A stretch of DNA of 5,483 nt from CAYSHJ01 sp964589725 (GTDB lineage: Bacteria; Planctomycetota; Planctomycetia; Planctomycetales; Planctomycetaceae). Below are positions 1-5,483 of the stretch, in pieces. Every line of letters begins with the position of its first letter. The first letter of the stretch is position 1. The stretch spans positions 1-5,483 of the forward strand of contig CAZPUJ010000416.1 in the NCBI GenBank assembly GCA_964589725.1, written 5' to 3'. Both the position numbers and the translations under genes were made by a program. The notes below the pieces were generated by a model. That model made no database searches and had not been told where the DNA came from. It saw only the letters and a program-made list of their open reading frames with translations.

Positions 1-371
1 ATTTCGCGTTTTCCGAAGTCGAGGATTTCAGCGAGTTGCGCGACGAAGTGATCGTGCTGCTGCGATTTGTGGCGGTGTATTGTTTTTTCGACGCCACCGG
101 CATCGTGTTTGGCTTCGCGATCCGCGGCGCCGGAGACACGCGCTTCGCACTCGTGTTTTCGTGCATCGCCGCTTGGTCGCTGATGGTCGTACCCACCGTC
201 ATCAGCGTGACTTGGTACGGCGGCGGTCTGTTCGCGAGTTGGTGTTCTTGCACGGTCTACATCATCGTGTTGGGGCTGGGCTTCATGGCCCGCTTCCAAA
301 CGGGACAATGGAAGTCGATGCGCATCATCGAAGCCATATCTGAAGTGAGGGACGGGGACGCGGAGAAGTGA
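1..371 (+). CDS. MATE-family multidrug/cation antiporter, C-terminal part (5' end outside window)
   Basis: This is the last 122 codons of an inner-membrane efflux pump of the MATE (NorM/MdtK-like) family, which exports cationic drugs or metabolites in exchange for Na+ or H+. The frame is open from base 3, with no stop back to the window edge, and ends at TGA 369-371. The piece shows about three hydrophobic segments, matching the last helices of the 12-helix fold. The most telling motif is AIRGAGDTRFALVFS followed by a hydrophobic helix with a Trp and a WYGGG turn, the usual arrangement in the C-terminal half of MATE proteins. After the last helix come a basic RFQTGQWKSMR stretch and a short charged cytoplasmic tail, also typical. 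An internal TTG at 36 could be read as a start, but it lies inside the conserved domain, so the gene is cut by the window and not short. Substrate and coupling ion cannot be read from this fragment. Confidence 0.85.
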   Translation, partial: FAFSEVEDFSELRDEVIVLLRFVAVYCFFDATGIVFGFAIRGAGDTRFALVFSCIAAWSLMVVPTVISVTWYGGGLFASWCSCTVYIIVLGLGFMARFQTGQWKSMRIIEAISEVRDGDAEK

Positions 372-418
372 AGACGAAGAGGGGAGACTCAGAGATGATT
401 TTCCCCGTCTTCCCCTCT
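370..418. terminator. Weak inverted repeat between convergent genes, possible bidirectional terminator
   Basis: The 63 bases between the MATE stop and the end of the minus-strand gene contain complementary purine- and pyrimidine-rich tracts. AGAGGGGA (378-385) can pair with TCCCCTCT (411-418), leaving a 25-base loop. Alternatively GAAGAC (370-375) pairs with GTCTTC (407-412) and, after a bulge, GGGGA (381-385) pairs with TCCCC (402-406). No T-run follows on either strand, so this is not a textbook Rho-independent terminator. The position between convergent genes is the main argument for it. Confidence 0.25.
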
Positions 419-434
419 GTCCGTATCAAAGATG

Positions 435-971
435 TCACTCGTCGCCGCGCTCGTCGTGGCTGTGCTCGTCGTGGCTGTGCTCGTCATCGCCAACCTGAGC
501 GAGAATCAAGTCGCCCTCGTCTTCGTCGCTGTCGAAGGCAGCGTGGAAGGCTGCGGCTGCCGACTCTTCGCCATCGTCCGACGATTCGGGCCGAGTCGTT
601 GCCCAAGCGGGAGTCTTGCCAGCTTGATACGGTTGCTTGGGGTCATCCAGTAGCAAGAAGCAGCCGGCGGCGATCGGTTCGAAGAACTGCGTGAACCACA
701 ACATGCGTTGCACGTGCGGTTGCGGATGGAACACCAGAATGCGGACACCTCGTTCAAGCCAGTCGTACAGCATCCCAAAGAATCCGCTGGGGATGTATTT
801 CACGTAGGCCAGATTGATGCCGACCGAGCGATGATGTTCTCGATCAATGACCTTAGTCAAAGTTTCGCGGAGCAGCGCCAAGTCGGCTCCGTCCCAGATT
901 TCCATCTCGCCCAGGTCGATGACTCTGGCGTTGTTCCAGTTGTGCAGGCGCAGTCGATTGCGTTTGGCCAT
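435..971 (-). CDS. STAS-domain-like protein with acidic, His-containing tail
   Basis: A 178-residue soluble protein with no signal peptide or membrane helix. Residues about 15-110 look like a STAS fold (SpoIIAA/anti-sigma-factor-antagonist type). There is a first strand VIDLGEMEI, a long helix around 28-44, a buried strand VGINLAYVKYI, then PSGFFGML at the position of the D-S-S-G loop, a strand RILVFHP and a helix VQRMLWFTQFF. The Asp and the phosphorylatable Ser of that loop are replaced by Ile60 and Pro61, so kinase-dependent switching as in SpoIIAA is unlikely. Residues 129-178 are strongly acidic (20 Asp/Glu in 50) and include two copies of HSHDE. ATG at 971 is chosen because the domain and a basic MAKRNRLRL start follow directly. 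The frame is open further upstream to 1112, but those 47 residues look non-coding. Only a weak purine stretch (GAGAA) precedes the start. It converges on the MATE gene and diverges from the peptide transporter. A non-kinase-regulated scaffold or partner-binding role is possible; function is unknown. Confidence 0.72.
   Translation of the reverse strand: MAKRNRLRLHNWNNARVIDLGEMEIWDGADLALLRETLTKVIDREHHRSVGINLAYVKYIPSGFFGMLYDWLERGVRILVFHPQPHVQRMLWFTQFFEPIAAGCFLLLDDPKQPYQAGKTPAWATTRPESSDDGEESAAAAFHAAFDSDEDEGDLILAQVGDDEHSHDEHSHDERGDE
450..485. repeat. 15-base tandem repeat, two perfect copies plus 6 bases
   Basis: The unit CTCGTCGTGGCTGTG occurs at 450-464 and again, identical, at 465-479. The first six bases (CTCGTC) recur at 480-485. 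The length is a multiple of three, so on the minus strand it encodes the pentapeptide HSHDE twice without shifting the frame. Such repeats can gain or lose units by slippage or recombination, so tail length may vary among relatives. Confidence 0.9.
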
Positions 972-1256
972 AATGGTTCTCGGTGGGTTCGTCTTGGGAA
1001 GGCGTTGGGACCAAACATAGGTTACAAAACGGCGGCGGCCTACATAGCAACGTGTGTGCCAAGCAGAGCCGTTTTTTAAAATCATCAAGAAATGCGGGAT
1101 TTTGTGGGACATTTCTGAAAGCTCACCCTCGCGACCCGATGATCCACCGCGTCAAACGTGGCGTTTTACAACATCGACTGTGAGCCATGTTGCGTTTTGG
1201 AAACGTCGTTGGAGTTCACGCTTCACGTGCCAGCAGCGAAGATCGCTCGGCGCGAA

Positions 1257-1272
1257 CTCGCGAACGCGCGAG
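1257..1272. other. Small GC hairpin in the transporter leader
   Basis: CTCGCG (1257-1262) and CGCGAG (1267-1272) form a perfect six-base-pair stem with the four-base loop AACG, about 90 bases before the transporter start. It lacks a following T-run, so it is not an obvious terminator. It could be an mRNA leader structure or a chance product of high GC content. Confidence 0.3.
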
Positions 1273-1350
1273 CTCCGGCGAAGCGTCACCCTGGAAAGAC
1301 CTCGCGCCGTCGGTTCCAATCCTGCCACCAATCATTTCGCCGCTCAACCG

Positions 1351-1355
1351 GGAGG
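1351..1355 (+). promoter_or_regulatory. Ribosome binding site of the peptide transporter
   Basis: GGAGG lies seven bases before ATG 1363. No comparable site precedes the next in-frame ATG at 1393 or the far-upstream candidate at 1054, so this site decides the start. Confidence 0.85.
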
Positions 1356-1362
1356 CCCACGC

Positions 1363-2961
1363 ATGACCGAAGAACGGAGTCTGTCTCACGAGATGTCCAC
1401 CACCGCGCAAACATTTCTCGGCCACCCGCGCGGGTTGTTTTTGTTGTTCTTAGTCGAGATGTGGGAACGGTTCTCGTACTACGGCATGCGTGCGTTGCTG
1501 GTACTGTACCTCATCGCGATGACCAATCCGCAGCCCGATGCCAGCGGCTTTCTCAATCCGGGGCGCGGCTGGTCCAAGGCCGAGGCCAGCGTTTTGTACG
1601 GCTGGTACACGGGACTCGCTTATCTGCTGCCGATGGCCGGCGGCATCATTGCCGACAAGCTGATTGGCACTCACCGGTCGATGGTGCTGGGCGGTTCGAT
1701 CATCGCGCTGGGGCACGTGATGCTGGCGATCTCCGGCATGGGAGAAATGGCTCACAACGCTCTCGGCATGAGCGTGTTCATCTTTGGTTTGGCGGTGATC
1801 GTCATCGGCACGGGACACTTCAAGCCCTGTGTCTCGGTGATGGTCGGCCAGCTTTACGCCGAGAAAGACCCGCGGCGCGACGGAGCCTTCACGATCTTCT
1901 ACATGGGGATCAACCTGGGAGCGTTCCTGTGTGCCTATGTCTGCGGAACGCTCGGACAGAAAGTGGGCTGGCATTGGGGATTCGGGTCCGCCGCCGTGGG
2001 CATGATCGCGGGCTTGGCACTGTACCTCGCCTGTCGGCCGAGATTCCTGAAGGGGATCGGCGAGCCGCCGGCTGGTCGCGGCACGGCTCTGGCGTGGATG
2101 TTTCTCCCCGTGGCGATGCTGCTGTCCGGCAGTGCGGCCGGGTTGTTCCATGTCGGTTTCTTCACAAGCTTGCAGATGTGGTTCTCGGCCATGGGGGACA
2201 AGGCCAATTGGATCATTGGGGGGCTGCTGCTGGCGTCGGTGATCGCCGCCACGATCTTTTCGCTGAAGCAAGAGCCGCAAGATCGCGGGCCGACGGCGTC
2301 GATCTTCATTTTCATGCTGTTCAACATTTTCTTCTGGCTGGCGTTTGAGCAGGCCGGCTCCAGCATGAATGTCTTCGGCGAGGAAAAAACCGACCGACAA
2401 ATCGCCGGCTGGGAGATGCCGGCCACCTGGCTTCAGTCGGTGAATCCTGGCGTCATCATCTTCTTGGGTCCGGTCTTCGCGGGAATGTGGACTTGGTTGG
2501 GTCAGCGGCGCATGAATCCGAGCCAGCCGGCGAAAATCGGCTTCGGCCTGATTCTGTTGGGGCTGGGCTTCGGAGTGCTGACCTGGGGAGCCACCACGGC
2601 CGCGGCTCCGGCAGCGAGAGCGAGTGTCCTGTTCTTACTAGTGACTTACTTCCTGCACACGCTGGGCGAGTTGTGCCTGTCGCCGACAGGGCTTTCCTAC
2701 GTGACGAAAGCCGCGCCGGTGCGACACGTCTCGCTGCTGATGGGCATTTGGTTCGTCTCCAGCTTCGTGGCCAACTTGGCGGGCGGCCTGATCGCGGCCA
2801 AGGTTGAAGCCATCGAGCGTGGTGAAGTGCAACTCCCGTGGAGCTTCGGCGGCCAAGCGGACTTCTTCTTCTTGTTCGTCGTGACGTCGCTGAGTGCCGG
2901 CGTCCTGATCCTGATCCTGACGCCCCTCTTGAAGAAGCTGATTGGGGGACGCGAAGAATAG
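1363..2961 (+). CDS. Proton-coupled oligopeptide transporter (POT/PTR2 family, MFS)
   Basis: A 532-residue inner-membrane symporter of the POT (PTR2) family, which imports di- and tripeptides with protons. Family landmarks appear in order. EMWERFSYYG (32-41) is the E-x-x-E-R-F-x-Y-Y-G proton-coupling motif of helix 1. GGIIADKLIGTHRSMVLGG (93-111) is the MFS loop and first PTR2 signature. GTGHFKPCVS (149-158) contains the conserved Lys154. FTIFYMGINLGAF (176-188) is the second signature. FWLAFEQ carries the helix 7 Glu329, and GELCLSPTGLSYV carries Glu436 of helix 10. The many hydrophobic segments and the region between the two halves (about 235-310) fit a 14-helix POT, and the length is slightly above the usual 450-510 residues. 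The start at 1363 is supported by a GGAGG site; a second Met at residue 11 is possible but lacks one. The next gene begins 13 bases after the stop, implying co-transcription. Peptide transport is inferred from the intact motifs. Some POT members move other substrates, and that cannot be excluded. Confidence 0.95.
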   Translation: MTEERSLSHEMSTTAQTFLGHPRGLFLLFLVEMWERFSYYGMRALLVLYLIAMTNPQPDASGFLNPGRGWSKAEASVLYGWYTGLAYLLPMAGGIIADKLIGTHRSMVLGGSIIALGHVMLAISGMGEMAHNALGMSVFIFGLAVIVIGTGHFKPCVSVMVGQLYAEKDPRRDGAFTIFYMGINLGAFLCAYVCGTLGQKVGWHWGFGSAAVGMIAGLALYLACRPRFLKGIGEPPAGRGTALAWMFLPVAMLLSGSAAGLFHVGFFTSLQMWFSAMGDKANWIIGGLLLASVIAATIFSLKQEPQDRGPTASIFIFMLFNIFFWLAFEQAGSSMNVFGEEKTDRQIAGWEMPATWLQSVNPGVIIFLGPVFAGMWTWLGQRRMNPSQPAKIGFGLILLGLGFGVLTWGATTAAAPAARASVLFLLVTYFLHTLGELCLSPTGLSYVTKAAPVRHVSLLMGIWFVSSFVANLAGGLIAAKVEAIERGEVQLPWSFGGQADFFFLFVVTSLSAGVLILILTPLLKKLIGGREE

Positions 2962-2963
2962 AA

Positions 2964-2969
2964 AAGGAG
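2964..2969 (+). promoter_or_regulatory. Ribosome binding site of the beta-helix gene
   Basis: AAGGAG ends five bases before ATG 2975. It sets the start there instead of at the in-frame TTG 2942, which would overlap the transporter gene and place a charged segment ahead of the signal peptide. Confidence 0.85.
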
Positions 2970-2974
2970 CGACA

Positions 2975-5041
2975 ATGACGTCTTATCGAAGCTTGAGTCT
3001 GGGCAGTGTGCTGACAGTTCTCCTGACAAGCTTTGTCACGAATACTCTGCTAGCGCAGGGGCAACCCGCGTCCAAGCCGCTCTCACATCCGGCGTCGCGG
3101 AGCGTGCCGACAGCTTCTCGGCCGATGGACAAAGGTCCGGCATTTTTCGTGGACGCGGTGAAGGGAAACGACCAACAGGACGGCTCGCAATCAGCTCCGT
3201 GGCGGAGCGTCAATCATGCTTTCACGAAGCTCAAGGCGGGCGACACGCTGTATCTGCGGGGCGGCGTGTTTCATGAAAACGTGTACTGCGCCGTGGCGGG
3301 TCGCGCGGAGGCGCCGATCACGATTCGATCGTTTCCCGGCGAGCAGGCTATCATCGACGGCGGTCTGCCGGAATTTGTTAACGCGCCGGCGGACGCCTGG
3401 GTGCCACATCCGGCCGGAGCGGCGGGTGAGTTTCGGTCGGCGCGGGCGTTCAAAAACATTCGGGACGTCGTTGGGCTGTTCGGCGATTCGATGGTCGGCC
3501 TGCAAACCTATTGGCACATCGAAGACTTGCGGGCCGAGAACGAACTCTGGATCGACGACCCGGACAAGAAGCTCATGGTCCTGCCTCACTATTGCGGACC
3601 CGGACTGTGGTACGAAAAAGAGACCGGACACATTCATATTCGACTGGCTCAGACGCACATCGACAACCCGCAGGTTCCGAACTATCGCGGGGAAACTGAT
3701 CCGCGCAAGCTGCCGCTTGTGATCGCTCCGTTCAGCTCGGTGCCGTTGTTCGTGGACCAGGCGATGCACGTCCGCTTTCAGGATTTGGTGATCCGCGGCG
3801 GCGGGCACAACAGCGTCGTGCTCCAGTTTGGGGTGAACCTCGAATTCGACAACGTGACGATCTTTGCCGGCACGTACGGCCTGCGCGCACGCAGCACGGG
3901 GCCGCTGCGGATGGTGAACTCGGCGATCCACGGCATCATTCCGCCGTGGGGTTTTCGCAGTGAGAACGGTCTCTACACGTACACGGGGCGATCCTACGAC
4001 CCGTTCATTCCGGCTCAACCCCCCGCGAATGCACGCAACATCGCTCGGCTGCCGACGCACGCCGTGCTCGTCACCGAGGGGAGCTACGAATTCGAGGTCT
4101 TCTACTATCCGTACAACCACGATTGGGACATCTCTTACAGCGAGTTCACCGATGGCCACGACGGCGTGTACCTCAGCGGCCGCAACATCCGCTTTCATCA
4201 CAACTGGGTGGATGCGATTCAGGACGATGCGATCTACCTGAGCAGTCCGTCGCCCGGCATGAACGACGACATTCACATCTATCAAAACTTGATCACGCGG
4301 TGCCTGATCGCGTTCGGCTGCAACTCCCGCGGCGGTCCGGATGGAAGAACCTCCATCTACCGAAATATCGTGGACATGCGCCAGGGCGTGAATGTCGATC
4401 GGCCCAGCCCCACGAACCCGCAGGGCAAGGTGACGTCGTACCACATCTTCCTGGTGCATGGCGTCGAGCTGTTCGGGATCGAGTCGCTGTCGTTCTACCA
4501 GAACACCTTCGTGAGCCACACGCACAACGCCGCGTTCGCTCATCGGACGTGGGTGAGCACAACCGACCGCACCACGCGCCGCATCTTCAACAACCTATTC
4601 GTTTACCTCGACAACTATCCCGACGCATTGATCGTTGGTGCCCCGCCACACGACACCCAGATCGACGGCAATTTGCATTGGTGCCCCACCGCGAACGTCT
4701 CAGCTCCCGCTGATTTCCTCGACAAAGTGCGGCAGTCGGCCGCCTCGCAGAAGAACAAGGACAAATACCCGCCCGGCTGGTCGGCGAACGATGTGGTCGC
4801 GGACCCGCGACTCGAACAATTCGACTCGAACCCCTCGTTGCCCGCTGACTACCGACTTCAGAAAAGCAGCCCCGCCGTCGGGAAGGGAGTTATCTTGCCC
4901 GCCGACTTTGTCGACCCGCTGCGTCCTCCGACCGACACGCGGCCCGACATCGGCGCAATTCCTATCGGCAGCGAGCCACCCAAGTTCGGACGGCACGGCC
5001 GACAGTCGTTTCCGATCCATGGGAACGCCAATGCACAATAG
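2975..5041 (+). CDS. Secreted right-handed parallel beta-helix protein, substrate unknown
   Basis: A 688-residue exported protein. Residues 1-27 form a signal peptide: a short polar start with Arg5, a hydrophobic core at 9-21 and a likely cut after LLA27. A Ser/Pro/Ala-rich linker (28-54) follows. The segment FFVDAVKGNDQQDGS..PWRSV..A...LKAGDTLYLRGGVFHENV (57-103) is the N-terminal cap typical of pectate-lyase-like and DUF1565-type beta-helix proteins. The core then repeats rungs with a recurring x-x-N-x-x pattern: FHHN410, IYQN438, IYRN464, FYQN510, IFNN540 and IDGN566. This looks like an asparagine ladder. DYRLQKSSPAVGKG and DIGAIP (625-663) are the usual C-terminal ending of such proteins. 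A cluster of acidic and His residues (DGHDG 393-397, HHN 408-410, QDD 416-418) could form a metal or sugar site. Many relatives are polysaccharide lyases, hydrolases or epimerases, but I cannot match a known catalytic motif, so no reaction is assigned. It follows the peptide transporter by 13 bases and is probably co-transcribed with it. Confidence 0.88.
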   Translation: MTSYRSLSLGSVLTVLLTSFVTNTLLAQGQPASKPLSHPASRSVPTASRPMDKGPAFFVDAVKGNDQQDGSQSAPWRSVNHAFTKLKAGDTLYLRGGVFHENVYCAVAGRAEAPITIRSFPGEQAIIDGGLPEFVNAPADAWVPHPAGAAGEFRSARAFKNIRDVVGLFGDSMVGLQTYWHIEDLRAENELWIDDPDKKLMVLPHYCGPGLWYEKETGHIHIRLAQTHIDNPQVPNYRGETDPRKLPLVIAPFSSVPLFVDQAMHVRFQDLVIRGGGHNSVVLQFGVNLEFDNVTIFAGTYGLRARSTGPLRMVNSAIHGIIPPWGFRSENGLYTYTGRSYDPFIPAQPPANARNIARLPTHAVLVTEGSYEFEVFYYPYNHDWDISYSEFTDGHDGVYLSGRNIRFHHNWVDAIQDDAIYLSSPSPGMNDDIHIYQNLITRCLIAFGCNSRGGPDGRTSIYRNIVDMRQGVNVDRPSPTNPQGKVTSYHIFLVHGVELFGIESLSFYQNTFVSHTHNAAFAHRTWVSTTDRTTRRIFNNLFVYLDNYPDALIVGAPPHDTQIDGNLHWCPTANVSAPADFLDKVRQSAASQKNKDKYPPGWSANDVVADPRLEQFDSNPSLPADYRLQKSSPAVGKGVILPADFVDPLRPPTDTRPDIGAIPIGSEPPKFGRHGRQSFPIHGNANAQ

Positions 5042-5107
5042 GCAGCGATGGCACGGTGCGCAGCGATCGCTTCATCACGAGGGACTGAAATCTCACTTCA
5101 AACCCAC

Positions 5108-5112
5108 GAGGA
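5108..5112 (+). promoter_or_regulatory. Ribosome binding site of the cupin gene
   Basis: GAGGA lies six bases before ATG 5119 and supports that start. Confidence 0.8.
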
Positions 5113-5118
5113 ATTCCC

Positions 5119-5475
5119 ATGAACACGAGCACCGCCACTCGCTTCTTGCGTCGAGATCCGCAGGATGTCAAACCGTGGGCGGAGACCTGCGGACAGATTC
5201 GCTGTCTGATCGAAGAACAAGACGGTGCGGCCGGTGAGGTTCAGCAGGTCGAGATTCACGACGCCAAGCTGCACTACCACGCTCACACCGACGAGTTCTA
5301 TTACATCATCGACGGCCAGGGCACGATGATCCTCGACGATGAAGAGATCGAACTGCACACGGGAGTCGTCGTCTACGTACCCCGCGGTGTGAAACACAAG
5401 GCGATCGGCAAGCTCACGGTCCTGACCGTCTGCGTTCCGCGCGGCGTATTTCATGATGTGCATGAGTTGGAGTAA
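5119..5475 (+). CDS. Single-domain cupin, predicted metal-binding
   Basis: A 118-residue cytoplasmic protein, the usual size of a one-domain cupin (Cupin_2 type). Motif 1 is LHYHAHTDEFYYIIDGQG, giving H52-x-H54-x4-E59 and the closing Gly66; an extra His56 lies between. Motif 2 is GVVVYVPRGVKH, giving G82-x5-P88-x-G90-x2-H93, with Gly where the family often has Asn. Together H52, H54, E59 and H93 make the standard three-His/one-Glu metal site. Small cupins of this type include dioxygenases, isomerases, sugar-binding and regulatory proteins, so metal binding is likely but the reaction is not predictable. ATG 5119 has a good GAGGA site and no competing start nearby. The gene lies 77 bases after the beta-helix gene on the same strand, with no clear terminator between, so read-through transcription is possible. 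The TAA stop ends eight bases before the window edge; the full gene is present. Confidence 0.9.
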   Translation: MNTSTATRFLRRDPQDVKPWAETCGQIRCLIEEQDGAAGEVQQVEIHDAKLHYHAHTDEFYYIIDGQGTMILDDEEIELHTGVVVYVPRGVKHKAIGKLTVLTVCVPRGVFHDVHELE

Positions 5476-5483
5476 CCGCACGT

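Larger units (their letters stand above)
972..1362. other. Divergent intergenic region, 391 bases, no convincing gene
   Basis: This lies between the start of the minus-strand STAS-like gene and the plus-strand peptide transporter, so it should hold promoters for both. The clearest landmark is an AT-rich patch at about 1070-1110 (TTTTTTAAAATCATC and following) in otherwise GC-rich DNA. I cannot assign a confident -35/-10 pair on either strand. Nearer the transporter are a direct repeat GCGTTTT (1161-1167 and 1192-1198), an inverted pair CAACAT/ATGTTG (1169-1174 and 1187-1192), a GC hairpin CTCGCG-AACG-CGCGAG (1257-1272), and a tRNA T-arm-like string at 1309-1325. The transporter frame stays open back to 1054, but this stretch translates to a basic, low-quality peptide and has no better start signal, so I read it as untranslated. 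Confidence 0.6.

Noticed and set aside
972..1112. 47-residue N-terminal extension of the STAS-like protein
   Set aside because: The extra residues show no fold pattern and cover the AT-rich patch likely to contain the promoter. The start at 971 sits directly before the domain, although its ribosome binding site is weak, so some doubt remains.
1054..1362. In-frame N-terminal extension of the transporter by 103 residues
   Set aside because: The extension is basic and disordered-looking, includes the tRNA-like string, lacks a Shine-Dalgarno site, and would put a large soluble domain before helix 1, unlike the POT family.
1158..2348. 396-codon plus-strand frame overlapping the transporter
   Set aside because: It overlaps the strongly supported POT gene in another frame, is Arg/His-rich with no hydrophobic segments, and has no ribosome binding site.
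1450..2400. 316-codon minus-strand frame under the transporter
   Set aside because: It is antisense to the POT motifs, and its composition (Arg, Gln, His, Asp) is typical of the complement of membrane-protein codons.
3191..4543. Long open frame (450 codons) on the minus strand inside the beta-helix gene
   Set aside because: It lies antisense to a gene with a signal peptide, ribosome binding site and recognisable domains. Its translation is rich in Arg, Val and His without any domain pattern, as expected for a shadow frame in GC-rich coding DNA.
5042..5067. Direct repeat GCAGCGAT (5042-5049 and 5060-5067) and palindrome AGCGATCGCT (5062-5071) between the beta-helix and cupin genes
   Set aside because: The repeats are short, frequent words in GC-rich DNA and make no terminator-like stem with a T-run; no function is supported.
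1..5483. Mobile element, CRISPR array, toxin-antitoxin or phage-defence system
   Set aside because: No terminal inverted repeats, transposase, spaced direct repeats, or small paired genes with toxin or antitoxin features were found on either strand.

Overview
The window is 5,483 bases of GC-rich (by eye about 60 %), densely coding bacterial DNA with recognisable Shine-Dalgarno sites. The gene content fits a free-living heterotroph of the Planctomycetota: a secreted beta-helix protein with a Ser/Pro-rich linker after its signal peptide, a POT-type peptide transporter, and a STAS-like protein with a long acidic tail. This assignment is an inference from gene style; no rRNA or other phylogenetic marker is present. 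I see no insertion sequence, CRISPR array, phage gene or intact tRNA.

Layout, left to right. (1) 1-371, plus strand: the 3' end of a MATE-family multidrug/cation antiporter gene, whose beginning lies outside the window. (2) 435-971, minus strand and convergent with the MATE gene: a small STAS-domain-like protein that lacks the usual phospho-acceptor serine and ends in an acidic, His-containing tail with a perfect 15-base tandem repeat. A weak inverted repeat sits between the two converging ends. (3) 972-1362: a 391-base divergent intergenic region. It holds an AT-rich patch, some short repeats and a string resembling the T-arm of a tRNA. (4) 1363-2961, plus: a proton-coupled oligopeptide transporter (POT/PTR2 family) with all the family's signature motifs. 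(5) 2975-5041, plus, starting 13 bases after the transporter: a large secreted right-handed parallel beta-helix protein. (6) 5119-5475, plus, 77 bases further on: a small single-domain cupin with a complete predicted metal site.

Genes 4 and 5 almost certainly share a transcript, and gene 6 may be read through from them. A surface-acting beta-helix protein beside a peptide importer suggests a scavenging function, with polymer processing outside and peptide uptake inside. That link rests on adjacency alone; no substrate can be read from the sequence. Most of the window is ordinary chromosomal content. The parts worth a second look are the degenerate STAS protein with its repeat tail, the unassigned beta-helix protein and its tight coupling to a peptide transporter, and the tRNA-like fragment in the transporter leader.
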